From positions 6,647,001 through 6,711,000 of the forward strand of contig JBBDHG010000116.1 of NCBI GenBank assembly GCA_037951165.1: 64,000 bases of DNA. Direction: 5' to 3'. The stretch's first letter is position 1. Each line of letters begins with the position of its first letter. The notes beneath the pieces were generated by a model. That model searched no databases and had not been told where the DNA came from. It saw only the letters and a program-made list of their open reading frames with translations. The DNA is from Lophius americanus (Eukaryota > Chordata > Actinopteri > Lophiiformes > Lophiidae). The position numbers were made by a program, and so were the translations under genes. Positions 21,622 to 33,859 of the stretch are shown here, in pieces.

Positions 21622-24600
21622 TTCTAATAAGAAGAGTTTGACCAGGAGGAAAAAATGTGGAGGAGATTCACAAATTACCCCATCAGCCAAAATTCCATCT
21701 AAACGGGAGTTATGAAAATGTAAAATCTACTTTTGATCCACATGTCAGGGTCCACATAATGGCCTTACGGACCACCAGCTAGGACACTGCTGTGTCCCCT
21801 TTGGCTCCTGTTCAATATCTAGATACGTAATCAGGACCACTAGCGCTGCCTTTTCTGTTGCTGATGACGCTTGTGACTTCTCTCTGCCGTCCGTTGTACG
21901 GATCAATGCCATGTAAAGGACATTTGGAAGTCTGTGGGCATCGACCGATACCCTGTTGGAAACCGATATATCTCATTTCATACGTACAGTAGATGAACAA
22001 ATTAGCTTGACAGAGTTTGGAACACTGAATTTCTTTATCTCTCGTCACGTCAAATGGGTCGCTTGCTGACTAGAATAACTCATGGGTGACTTCTTTTTTT
22101 AGGTTTTCAAGACTGGGAAGGGACTCCAAGGTAGATATAGACCTTGCTAGAGTGAATATATATCTGTTCTGGGAGTGAAAGGAAATTAAAATGTTCCCTT
22201 TGTCCCTCTACGTTTCTGAAGCCTTTCCCTATGTTATGTGGGGCACCAATCGGTCTGAAGGACACAAGATAGCCTGACCTTGTAGGTTGGCCCTGACATT
22301 GTAAGTTAAAAGTGGTCTCGCTGTATTTGAATAGCAAGATTCCGGGATGAGACACGCACCTGAGGCTGGGCGATTAGCTGTAGAAAGATTGCAATCTCTA
22401 TTTAGATGTATGTGATGTTATTACCGAAGTATTTTGATACGACAGCATTTTAATTCATGACACAAACTACAACAAACGTTGCTAGCTTAGCTGCAGCTTA
22501 CATTACGACAAGCAAGGCCCGCTGCTTCAAAAGCGCGGCCTTAATGGTAATGTGTATCAGTACTAACTTGAAAAGTGCCAACTTAGCTTTGACGCCTAAG
22601 CTAAGCGCTCAGCTTTGCGCTAACTAACCGCGGAGCCAACATCAATTAGCACAATCAGGAACGTGAGTGGTAGTTTCTTATCTCACATGTACCCCTTCTT
22701 ATTTTCATCTTCTTTCTTTCTACCACATTATTTCTCCGTGGTTTCACGACGGCTACTAATCTATTTCTTGTCCAAACCCGGCCCGGGTCATGCGAGCGCT
22801 TGATTAATAGATCCTCAGACTCAGGTTCTGATTGGACTTATGTTTAGAAATTATGTTCAGGTTTATATCGAGAGTCAAATCACGGATGGCAATGTTGGGT
22901 TTGGTCAGAATAGCCAAAAATGATGTTTTCAAGATATTGAGGCGAAAACCAATTTTAACAATAAATAAAAAATAATGGATTTACTGTCTGGGTTGGCTTC
23001 TGTCAGTTTTCAGTATTGGATCAGGTTTTCTTATGTAACAATGAAGGCAGCATTCAGGTACCGCTCCCTGAGGCACAAAAATAACATTTACGACAAATAA
23101 TAAAAAATAATTTACATTTAAATATAAATTTTAATGTGTTACATTTCTAGACGCAATCCTCAATTCAGCCAGATCGCCCAGCCCTAACTTCCAAATATAA
23201 GACATAAGACATAAGAACAAAGCATACAGACTTGGGCACTGCCATGGACTGACAAGAAAAGCATTGAACTCATTACAACACATGTCTGAATAACGAAAGC
23301 CCTTCTCATTCAAATAAAACTCCCCAACTTATACAGAAGATTTCCTTTCACTTACTCACACAAAATACCACAACAGCTCACTGATTACGTGCACCCATGT
23401 AAAGACCTATTTCTTCTTGGAGGGGTTTCACTTTGTCATTCTATCCATGAAGCATCAAGGACAGTGAATAAAACAGTGAATAAAAGTCACTGCTATACAA
23501 GGAGGTCCAAGGACTGTTGTCTTCTCAAGATATTCCTCTGCATAGAACACATCAGCCAAATATTGGATATATGATTGCACAGAGACTCTTCAGGACTGAA
23601 GGAGTAACAATTGGCTCAAATAACCAGGGCAGCTTTACACCCACAACTCTTACACTAGGATGGGAGTCACAGAGCATTAAAACAAAAGCGGAAGCAGGAT
23701 CAAGCTTACATCCAATATACAGGATGTAACTACATACCCATCCGAATAGTGAAGCTGCTAATGTGAGACAGGTGGAATTCCCGTGGAGCCGCCCAACAAA
23801 GCAGACCAACACACATACGGGGACAATCCAGGAAAGGGGGAGAGAGATCTCCTGAGCCAAATGTAAACCACCCGTGAGACCATCCAAATGGTGCCTGATC
23901 CCCCGCAGGGGAGCAGGAGGGATTTCTGAAAGAGTAAGGGGTAGCTTGCATTGGAAGGTCCGCCCAACCACAGGAGAAAAATGGGCTCAAGGATATTAAC
24001 AAATCAGTACAAATGAAAATCAAAAGAGTCGGTCTTAAAGACCAGGTCACCATGAACATGTTCAGAAGAATATTAGGATCCAAGGTTGCACCCCATAGAT
24101 GACTCATTATAGTGAAGATGAAGAAATCATATGATTGAGAATATCTGGGCAATAGATTAATCTCCCAAATGTACAACTACTGCGGTCAATAAAGGAAAGA
24201 GGGAAGAATGAAGAGCAAAGAAAGGAAAAAACTACTTAAACTATGCAGAGTACTTACAGAGTCGCCCTCTAGTGGTGGGCTTCCACAGGTGCAAGAAGCA
24301 ACATGTAGAATCTCAAGAAGAGTTTTAAGAAAAATCAAGAAACTTCAAATTCTGAAACCTCTTGTTTGAGAAGCTTCGAGAAGATAAAGACCACCCATAT
24401 GTAAGATAACATAAAGATGACTGAAGTCGTTTCATAGTCACACTTATCTCTGTGGGCACCAAGAAGTAATACTTACAAACGGGCTGGAGAGGGAGGGAAT
24501 ACTTTCACTGCTTCATTAACGTGTCAATGGATCCATTCTTTTCCACAAAAACAGGGTACAGGGCTTAGAAAGGTAACACAAATAATGATCGTTGAAATGT

Positions 24601-24868
24601 TTTAAAAATTACATTTATTTCAGAAGCCAGCATCCTAGCTCTTTTTTTTTTTTTACAACAGATTTGACCTTATGTTTGTGTTTGTGAAGATAAGAGAAAC
24701 ATCAACAAACTCTGCTGGTGAGAATAGAGAAGAATAGAGAAGACAATAATGCAAAAGCAGTAAACAAGTCCTGTTCATACAGTCACGTGTTCAACACCCC
24801 CACAGTAAACACAACGATCACATTTCAAATCAGTTCTCTGTCACTAACACATTCCAAGCAGAAACATA
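21622..24868. other. No recognised gene; several unassigned frames
   Basis: A GC- and CpG-richer patch at about 22480-22800 contains GCTAGC/GCTAAGC motifs and a plus-strand GTGAGT at about 22662. Overlapping minus-strand frames at 23552-24176 (148, 139 and 69 residues) share no family I recognise. GAGTCGCCCTCTAGTGGTGG at 24260 is a word common at the edges of fish interspersed repeats. Confidence 0.4.
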
Positions 24869-25235
24869 CACCCGTCAGCCATAATATTATAATCACTTAC
24901 AATTCAGAATACCTATTAATGATCTGGTTTCCATGGTACCTGTTGGTGGCTGTGATATAGTAGGTAGCTGGCGAAAATCATTTATTTGAAGTTGATTTGA
25001 AGAACTTTGTAAAGACACAATCTGTGATGGTTAGATGAAGCTACTGGTCTGCAGTGGTGAGTACCAATCAAAGTGGTGTAGTGTTATCTGATCCCACAGT
25101 TTAGTTACTCAACCACAAATTGCTGGAAAAATTGCCAGATGCCAAGGGAGAAATGTCACCGTGCATCACAGAGCAGTTTCTGGGGGGCAAAAAGAGGACG
25201 TACACAGGTGGTGTCAATGTTATGGCTGATTGGTG
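24869..25235 (+). mobile_element. Internally deleted Tc1-like element
   Basis: Ends are CACCCGTCAGCCATAATATT at the left and the complementary CAATGTTATGGCTGATTGGTG at the right, flanked by TA at 24867-24868 and 25236-25237. Between them, stretches matching a Tc1 transposase gene are recognisable (TGATGGTTAGATGAAGCTAC, CAGTGGTGAGTACCAATCAA, AACCACAAATTGCTGGAAAA). At 367 bp most of the gene is missing; a non-autonomous derivative. Confidence 0.85.
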
Positions 25236-25237
25236 TA

Positions 25238-26340
25238 CGTAAGAAAATAATCAGATGATGTGGAGTTACGCTGACCTTAATAGGTTCTGAGTAAACCAAC
25301 ACCAATTAAGTCTAACAACTGGCTTGCGAACTTATTATAATTTCAAATCGGCCAAAGGCACAAAAAAGTAACATTGGATTTCCAATGAGGTTTGTCAAAA
25401 ATGTAAGCAACCTTCAGGAAACATTTGTGTTATAATGTCTCGTTCATTCTTACCCTGTTTATGGTTATTGAAGAATTCAAGCTCATGTATTTCCATTTAG
25501 CTGAGGTCAAATTTGTTCAAGCACCGTCTATTTATGCCAGTGATAGAGGTTCAGAGGTGCCTTACGGGAGTTGTGGATTTGTGGAGGCCAACACAGAAAT
25601 GCTAGACATGTTCCAATAATCTATCAATGGGCCATATGAGCTGTAAAGGTATTTGTAGTGAAAACACTGTCTAGTCCCAGCAGGCACAGACACACTCACG
25701 CCGTGGACGCGGGTAATTTTCCATCAGCTTTGAGAGGAGGTGCGGGGTTGGCCGTTCCTGCCAATGGCAGTGATTTGTTTTCCTGTTTCAATCCCCTGCT
25801 CCCTCTCTCACACACTCATTGATTCATTCTCCTCCTATTCACACTCTCATGCTCTTGCTTCCTTCCTGTGTTTGGCCGGCCGTGTACTCCAAACAAAATG
25901 GAATTTGGCACACTTTACAATGAGCAGCCATCAGATATGCAAGTGTGGGCAAATACCAGTGTGCTCACTCCAGATTGGCTTTAGCTCATTGCATGTGGCC
26001 CATGCCAGACAAGGTAGCTTAGGAGGGGTGTGAAAAAAGAAAAACACAATGTAGGACCAACACAGGGGAAATAGCAGGTGCCAAATATTGGTAATTAGGA
26101 GCATTCTACATTTTCTCTGACCTAACGTCTTTTCTTTAGACGTGTTTGGAGTGCTGTTTAAAATCAGTCCACAACACATTACCTCCCCTACAGCAATGGC
26201 TGCCACTCCACCCAACTGAGAGAAAAAGCCCACTCTAACACTGGTTTGACAAACATCAACCTCCTGACGGACAAGCCATTTTGTCTCTGTTAGCAAATAT
26301 CATTTATTTGGAGTACGCCGCCAGGTGGGCCTTCAACTCT
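25238..26340. other. No gene recognised
   Basis: Mixed A+T-rich sequence with overlapping short frames at 25740-26296 on both strands, none with a recognisable domain. Confidence 0.5.
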
Positions 26341-26341
26341 T

Positions 26342-26351
26342 CCCCCCTCCG

Positions 26352-26386
<35 letters not shown>

Positions 26387-26412
26387 CCCCCCGCCACCCC
26401 CGCCACCCCCCG
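26342..26412. repeat. C-rich tract with 34-base C homopolymer
   Basis: C34 at 26352-26385, then GCCCCCCGCCACCCCCGCCA-type sequence. The poly-proline and poly-glycine frames here are readings of this tract. The minus strand has G-quadruplex potential. Confidence 0.95.
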
Positions 26413-29400
26413 GCGCACAGAAAGGAGAGCACTATCACACTGAAAAGAAAAGGTCTCTTGAGTACCCGAATAATACAAAACAAAGGAACACACCATGTTT
26501 TCAGTAGATTATCCTGTTGGTCAAGGGATGAGAACAAGGACATCAAAATGATTCATGTCTCCTGGGGGGATCCGTGGCTCCAGTGCTTCGTACCAGAAGG
26601 CTCCAAGTGGATGCAAACACATAAGCATACCAGTCGGTTGTACGATAGCAGGATCCATGTCATTTTTCCCACGTAGCCTTTCCTATACATGAAACAAACC
26701 ATTGACACACAGGCACCAGAAAATGATTAGTTCATAAATCGGTCAATCATCAATCTGAGCTTGCTGCCATGAAAATAAGACAAGAATAAAGTAGTACCAC
26801 ATTGTCAGCTGCACTGCTAGGATGAGTTATGCTTTCAGAAAATGCATATGCACAGATTTCAGCAACTCCCCCTGTTTCCGTGCATCAGAGAAGGTTTGGT
26901 ATTTGTTGAAAGACTTGATGGAATACCTTGACATTTGATCTTTGACAGCTCTGATAATTAACTTCATTATTTTCAAACAGATTAACATGGTTTATATTTT
27001 CGAACCCATACGTTTTTCTTACAGCAGTGTCGCTGTTCAGAACGGTCATCAGCATGTGTTCTGAGTAATGTGGTCACGTGGGACTACTGCAAGTCCACGT
27101 GGAACCACACTCAAGATCCATTCAGGGTGCAATCACTCCGATGACATTCAGACGCGATGTACACCAGCTTTTCCCATCAGAAAATTCTTAAATTGATGTC
27201 ATCATGAAATTAATTTTGAATAAAACCCAATGGCGACATAACTTCATGTAACAACATGAAAATGCATCATGTGACCTGCCAACATCAGACATCAGTATGA
27301 CTATAACGTATCTTAGAGTTATTTGCAGCGGACGAGGGCTTGAAGTGTTTTTGTCACCTTAGAATGGTTGTTTGTTGGTGCTGCTTCAACGACAAACAAA
27401 TCAATCAATCAATCTATCTATCTAGCTATCCGTCTATCTATTCACATAACTCATCACAACCAAGCTCAAGTTTACGACGAAGTCTGCAAAAGTGTCAGAG
27501 AAAACTCTGGGGGATAGCTCCCTAGTGCCCAAGGCAGTAAGAGAGGCTAAGGAGCTAAATTAAAAATTACATCATGAAGAAATTGAGGAGCAACTGGACG
27601 AAGTTGACCAGGAGCTAAATGTGCACCGCTCATCCAGCCCTGCCAGAATCAAGCTCTTGCTTTCATCCTCCACGTCTCAGGTTTCCAACCGTTATGAAGT
27701 AACATTTACATAGGAGAAGGCTCTAATAATAACTAGAGTAACTATGATAATAAGTACTTCTAAACGCTGCTGTGTTAGAGGATGGTTAAGAAAATGGTTT
27801 TAGTTTTTTCTGGAAGAAGAAGCTACAACTAAAGACATAACAGACACAGTCGGATTTTTAAATTGTGTTTGGGCCCTCTTACCTGCCAAAGGAAGAAGCA
27901 GGCGTTTGTGAACACACCGTCTGTTTTACTTGAGTTCAGGTCTTAACTAGTTACTACAACATCGCCACAATTTTGAGTTTACCTGCCTGCAACACAACTT
28001 CCCATCATGTGTGCCTTTGTTTGTATTCAGATTTTAACTGGAGTCTGCACCAGCATCACTGCACCAGCCTGTCTACTAATAAAAACTACCTGCCCACATT
28101 TTAGAAGCGCAGTGAACACACTGTTCCAATTTCCCGTTTTACTCCACATTTTGAAAGAAGACAAAATAAATAACAACAAGCATTACGATTTTAAGACAGT
28201 AAATACTAATTGATGGAATAGAGGTTGCTTGTAAAGTTCTGAGACATCCTTGAGAAATGTTCACCTTTTTATTCCAAACTTTGTTCTACACTGTCTTGAC
28301 AAATTTATTTGTTGACGTTTTTCTTTCTTTGTATTAAAAACATAGTGTATTTTTTCCCAGTGATGTACATGTTTAAATGTAGGGCAGAGAACCGAGATCT
28401 GATTGCAAGTGTCAGTTGAGACACATCTGGAAAGACATTATAAGGATCTTAATGCCCCAAAATGGAGCGGTCAGCCATTATCAGATCACCCAGGCCCGAC
28501 GATAATACTAGGTTTGAAAAGTTCCAGGTACACTCTGGTGACAAGACAACGTGTAAACAACGGCATGAAGTTTACGATTGTGAAAAAGAATTTTCAGTTT
28601 TCAGTGTTTTTTCAGCCATTTTTTATTCATTTTTTAAATAATATGATCTGGATGAATCCACCTTGATTTCTATTGAAAATATCCAAATAAATGATAAATA
28701 ATACCTTTAGCCTGACTCTAACACCTGACTTCAATAGGTTGGACTTTGAATGACTCCATAGCAGACATTAGAAAGACGGAGGTCATTACTTAATGGTGCT
28801 TTAGTCCCAGTTGGTCCTCGTTTGGGACCTTTGGTGGATTTCTACTGAGGGAAAGTTTATTCATCTTAAATATCCCAGGGAAAGTCTATGGTGTTGAAAA
28901 TAAAGGAACAATTTTATATAAATAAAATAAATATGAATCAACTCTAGTTTTGTTTCCATTTTCCTACGTTGGAGTAGAGAATCGAAGATTTTTTTTCAGC
29001 ACACAAATAACATATGGATAAATTTATTTCATAGATTTAGTGAGCAATTTACCTTAGTCAAGCAAATCCATCCTCCTAACAGGTGTCTCACACCTGCTAT
29101 CTGCTATCTGCCATCTCAGGCTAAGACCCGGGGAGGAGCCAGCTGGCTGGACTCAGACATTCAGGATGTATAAGAAACCAGATGCTGAGGGTTTGCATTG
29201 CACATTGCTCGTGGCTGTAAGGTCGGTTGGATGTCAGTCACTCAGTATACATCTATATTTAAAACTGTTCATGGTAGCTATTTTACATGTTAATACATTA
29301 TCAAATGTTGCTTGTTGCTGAGGGTGAATTCTTCTCAGCTGCTTATGCTGAGCTTTAGGTTATTCTGCTTAACATAACATGTATTGTCTTGGACGATCTT

Positions 29401-29837
29401 CTCCAAACAGATTGAGATTGATTGTCTAAGGAAGTAAATAATGCACAGCCCTTTCCCTTGTCGTGTCTCGGATACAATGTTTGGCCAAGTGATACAGGGT
29501 GCTTCCCTTTCATTTGGTTACTTTACTGTACTTTGAAAAGAGGTCTCACATTGCGCGCACACAGTGTGATACCAAAGGCCGTTGAAAGAAAGCGCAAAAA
29601 GACAGCAAGATAATCTATCTAATCATTCTCTGTGGCAAATAGGAAGAAAACACAGGCTGAAATATTACAGCTCAAGTTTAGGGTTATCCATTTATCCGTC
29701 TTTGACAAACAGCTGACACTGCCTTTTCAGAAAGGTCCCTTTATTGTTGGAGAACCAAGAGATGAAACCATAAAAACCTCATGGATATTGGAAAACAACC
29801 AATTCTGCGTTTAGAGGCTACTCAAAATACCTCAAAT
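26413..29837. other. No gene recognised
   Basis: Includes a tetranucleotide patch (ATCA/TCTA) at about 27395-27430 and a short coding-like stretch near 27570-27700 (EEIEEQLDEVDQELNVH) that I cannot assign. A TATA-like GATGTATAAGAAACC at about 29166 sits in a locally GC-richer patch (29080-29240), possibly an LTR or promoter, unproven. Confidence 0.4.
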
Positions 29838-32035
29838 AATAATAATAATAATAATAATACATTTAATTTATAATGCACTTTACATTTGGATCAAATCTCA
29901 AAGTGCTACAAAGTAAAAGCAAATAAAAGCATCAATAAAAAAATACTAAATAAAATAATAACTATATAAAAAGCCTGACCAAAAAGCAGCAATGTTAATT
30001 AAAGTTATAGGTTCTGCTAAAAAGGAAAGTTTTAAGTCCTTTTTTAAATGTGTCAGTCATCTGTGGAGCCCTGAGATGGTCAGGGAGGGCATTCCACAGA
30101 CGAGGGGCAGTAGAACAGAAGGCCCGATCACCCATGGTGCTGAGCTTAGTCCCAGGAAGGAGGAGGCAGTATGAGTGGGTAGAACGGAGGGATCGTGTTG
30201 AGGTCAGTGGGGTGAGTAGTTCTTTCAGGTAGGGGGGTGCGTTACCATGGATGCACTGGTGAGTGAGGAGAGAGATCTTATAATCAATCCTGGTGGAGAT
30301 GGGAAACCAATGAAGGGAATGAAGAACGGGGGTGATGTGTTCGTGTTTACGAACTCTCATCAGGATCCTTGCAGCACTGTTTTGAACATACTGCAGTCTT
30401 TGAAGACTTTTATCAGGGATCCCGATGAGAAGTGCGTTACAGTAATCCAGTCTGGAGGAGACAAACGCGTGGACCAGCTTTTCAGCATCACTCAAGGTGA
30501 GTGAAGAACGGAGTTTCGAAATATTTCTCAGATGGTGAAAGGACATCTTGCAGATGTGTTTGATGTGGGATTCAAAAGTGAGTTGAGGGTCGAATCTCAC
30601 GCCGAGGTTGGTGACTGATGAAGAGAGGGGAATGTCGTGACCAGAGAAGGTAATACTGGTTATGGAGGAAGACTGGGTCTGATGTGGGGTGCCAATTAAA
30701 ATAGCTTCGGTTTTGGAACTGTTCAACTGGAGAAAGTTGTTTTTCATCCACAACTTTATCTCCTCCAGACAAGCGCGGAGAGTTGACAGGGGAGATGATG
30801 ATGACGATGAGGATGGAGAGGCTGCGGAGGAACATGTGTCAGTTTTTATGTACATTTGTGTGTCATCAGCGTAACAATGGAATGAGAGTACATATCGACT
30901 GATGACACGGCCAAGGGGGAGGAGCATGTATAGTATGAAGAGAATGGGGCCAAGGACTGATCCCTGGGGGACTCCACAGGTGACGGTGTGTGTCCGGGAC
31001 TTTGAACTTCCAAGGGAAACGTATTCTGTCCTGTCAGTGAAGTAGGACTGAAACCAGTTTAGGGCGGTGGCAGTGAGTCCAGTGGTGTGATGTAGGCGGT
31101 GTAGGAGTATTCCAGGGTCAACTGTGTCGAAGGCAGCAGACAAATCAAGGAGAATCATGAGGGAAGGTGAACCAGCATCTGCTGCCATCCGAAGGTCATT
31201 TGTGACTCTAAGCAGAGATGTTTCTGTGCTGTGGGCGGAGCGGAAACCAGACTGAAACGTTTCAAAGAGGTTTTCGTATTTGAGGTGGTCCTGGAGGTGG
31301 GCAGCAACTACTTTTTCCAGAACTTTGGAGAGGAATGGGAGTTTGGAAATGGGCCTGTAATTAGCAAAAACTTCTGGATCAAGAGTAGGTTTTTTGATGA
31401 GTTGTCTGATTATGGCGGCTTTTAGGGCAGATGGAACAAAGCCGGCCTGGAGGGATTGATTTATTACAGCGGTGATCAGGGGACTGATGGAAGAGATGTT
31501 AGTTTTCACCAGGGCTGTAGGAAAGGGGTGGAGGGCACAGGTGGAGGATTTCATTGTCCTGATAATAACCTCAACCTCCTGCTGTGAGATTTCTGGGAAA
31601 CACCTTAGAGGCTGGGAGATCTCAAACTGTGAGTAAGCAGACTGGATAGGTAGAGAGGAGGAACCAGAAAGAACAGAACGGATTGAGTCAATTTTTGATT
31701 TGAAGAAAGCCATGAAATTATTACAGTGCTCTTCTGTAATTTCTGTAAGTGGGAGAGTTTGTGGTTTAAGAAGATGATTGATAGTGGAAAACAGCTGCTT
31801 AGAATTTCCAGGACTGGTTTTGATGATGTTGGAGTAGAACAGTGACCGAGCCTCTCTAAGTGAGTAGGCCTTTTGGTGTTCCCGAAAGGCTAGCTTGTGG
31901 ACAGTGAGACCTGAAACCTTGTAACGCCGCTCAAAGAGGTACTCCAAATCTGGGACTCCTAACAAAATGTGCACATCAATGCCTGTTTCAGTGGGCACCG
32001 CTAATAATGATTTAAAAAAAGCTTTAATAGCAATT
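29838..32035 (-). mobile_element. L2-clade LINE with open reverse transcriptase, 5'-truncated
   Basis: The minus strand is open from about 31935 to the stop at 29995. It reads through KVSGLTVHKLAFREHQKAY, the finger region FANYRPISKLPFLSKVLEKV, motif A LLDLSAAFDTVDPGILLHRL, motif B GVPQGSVLGPILF, the catalytic YADD at 30873-30862 and the C-terminal SSRLDYCNALLIGIPDKSL, ending LKTFLFSRTYNFN. The 3' end carries GTGCATTATAAATTAAATGT and a (TTA)n tail at 29838-29862. No endonuclease is present, so it cannot move by itself. Absence of stops suggests recent insertion. Upstream of about 31935 the open frame continues into unrelated antisense sequence (see the adjoining L2 tail). Confidence 0.88.
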
Positions 32036-32315
32036 TCTGTTCTGCTGCCCTTCGTCTGTGGAATGCCCTCCCTGACCATCTGAGGGTTCCACAGACGACT
32101 GACACATTTAAAAAAGGACTTAAAACTTTCCTTTTTAGCAGAAAACTTTTCAGCTAAAACTTTAATTACCATTGCTGCTTTTTGGTCATGTTTTTTATGT
32201 AGTTATTATTATATTTTTAGTGATGCTTTTATCTGCTTTTACGTTTTGGCACTTTCAGATTGGATCCAAATATAAAGTGCCTTATAAATTAAATGTATTA
32301 TTATTATTATTAGTT
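32036..32315 (+). mobile_element. L2 LINE 3' tail in opposite orientation
   Basis: Starts TTCTGTTCTGCTGCCCTTCG and follows the plus-strand copy at 36097-36362 word by word (GTGGAATGCCCTCCCTGACC, GGACTTAAAACTTTCC, AGTGCCTTATAAATTAAATG, then (TTA)n). It is the inverse of 29838-30120, making a long inverted repeat around the minus-strand L2. Its antisense is open and adds an artificial N-terminus to that element's frame. Confidence 0.85.
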
Positions 32316-33060
32316 CTATTAAATTGCAGTTGAACCGTGCAGATGGGTTAAGAGTGTGACAAACAACTATTTTCCCTACAGTTATCTTCAGAGAAAGCAG
32401 CTGTTAATACAATATTCCAAAGGCATTAATACTATATTCACTCCCCCATGTTGTACGCTCCCTTTGATCTTGAATTTTATACAGATATATGATTGTAACT
32501 GAACTTAAGAAACCAAACCACACAACCTTAAATCTCTAATTCAACCAAGCTGCATCAACTGTTCATGAACCTATACAGTCTTTAATATGTGAGTCAAGGA
32601 ATCATTTCTCACATTATTCCTGGGTCTTTTTCATCTTCCTCTCTAAAACCGATTTTTCTTCTCTCTCTCCACTCGAAGGGCAGAATGACAATTCCAAGGA
32701 TCGGCCCACTGCCTCAAAGCAGAAACAGTCCAACTCCGAGTCCATATGCCATCCATGTCTTCTAAACGTAACATTGGGTCCACCTGGTGCTCCAGCTCTC
32801 ACCATCAAACAGGTGTGTGCTATTCTTTCTCAGTCAAGATTCCATGTTCATATGCTGGTATCTCCATAACACCATTTCATCCATGTCCATTCTTGAATGC
32901 AGGAGAAAGAAGGTCTGGCTACAACTATCCAGGGAAGGACTGAACAGCCATGGAAACGGGGGAAGTGGTATTTTTCCTAGAAATAAAGAAAGATGTGTTT
33001 TTGCTTTCCCTTTGACCTGAAGCTGGGATTACACTTCAAGACTTTTGAGTCATAGCCGTT
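32316..33060. other. No gene recognised
   Basis: A+T-rich with short frames; no domain or repeat end recognised. Confidence 0.5.
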
Positions 33061-33065
33061 TAATT

Positions 33066-33340
33066 TCAACTCACACTCATTATCTTCATCAACCGCTTAT
33101 CCGGTTCAGGGTCGCGGGGGGCTGGAGCCTATCCCAGCTGACATCGAACGAGCTGCAGGGTACACCCAGGACGAGCAGCCAGTTCATCACAGGGCCGACA
33201 CACATAGGGACAAATAACCACTCACACTTACACTCACTCACTCCCAGGGGCAATTTTGTGTCACCAATTCACCTTTTATTGAATGTTTTTGGACGGTGGG
33301 AGGAACCCAGAGTTCCCGGGGAGAACCAACAACAAGCGGA
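33066..33340 (-). mobile_element. AATGA-tailed teleost retroposon family, copy
   Basis: Contains, complementary to the 20.6-kb copy, CTTCATCAACCGCTTATCCG, GGTTCAGGGTCGCGGGGGGC, TGGAGCCTATCCCAGCTGAC, then GCCAGTTCATCACAGGGCCG and GGCAATTTTGTGTCACCAAT. Orientation is minus, with the tail side at about 33066. Confidence 0.75.
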
Positions 33341-33384
33341 AGCTAATGATTGCTGTGCTCCCATTGTACGACCCGTCCGTATCC

Positions 33385-33850
33385 TGCAGCCTGTTGTCGC
33401 TATTGGCAACGTCAATAAAGTTTTGTTTGAGAGGTCCGACGCAGAAAAAAAAGTTTTTTTGTTATAAACATGCTAACAAGACAGAAACGAGCCAACGAGT
33501 CGTGATTATCTTTTGCCATCCTGTGAGACGAAACTTCTTTTGGACGCTGTGGACGGTTTTGCTGGTCTGTTTAGCAGACAGACTTGCGGGTGAGCAAGAT
33601 ACGTTTGACTGTATAGACCGCTAACTTTATAGCTAGCACCGCTCTGACAGCTGTGAACTTCTCTCATTGGTCCTTTCTTATTAGTCACACTTTCTACATT
33701 ATGACTACTTATTACTTATTATTTTTAATATTCCAAACACGTCATTTTTCATGGCAACGCAGACGCTCCGCCACTTCTCGCGGACGCATTGAGAAAAGAA
33801 GGCGCTGGCGTCTCGACCCATCGAGTCGAAACTCTGTCAACATTTCCGAC
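33385..33850 (+). repeat. Unclassified dispersed repeat, copy A
   Basis: Matches 61215-61600 in order: GCAGCCTGTTGTC, TTTTGCCATCCTGTG, CGAAACTTCTTTT, ACTTTATAG[C/T]TAG[C/T]ACCGCTC then TGACAGCT, CACTTTCTAC, GAGAAAAGAAGGCGCTGG and CGAAAC[T/C][C/T]TG[T/C]CAA then ATTTCCGAC. Both are on the plus strand. No terminal repeat, tail or conserved frame recognised. Confidence 0.8.
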
Positions 33851-33859
33851 CACTGTAGG

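Noticed and set aside
26281..26676. Poly-proline and poly-glycine proteins
   Set aside because: They come from the 34-base C run and its surroundings, in three frames on both strands.
27395..27440. Possible CRISPR-like or other spaced repeat
   Set aside because: It is simple ATCA/TCTA tetranucleotide sequence without spacers; the genome is vertebrate.
30050..31425. Plus-strand frames opposite the L2 reverse transcriptase
   Set aside because: Shadows of the open minus-strand L2 frame; no independent motif.
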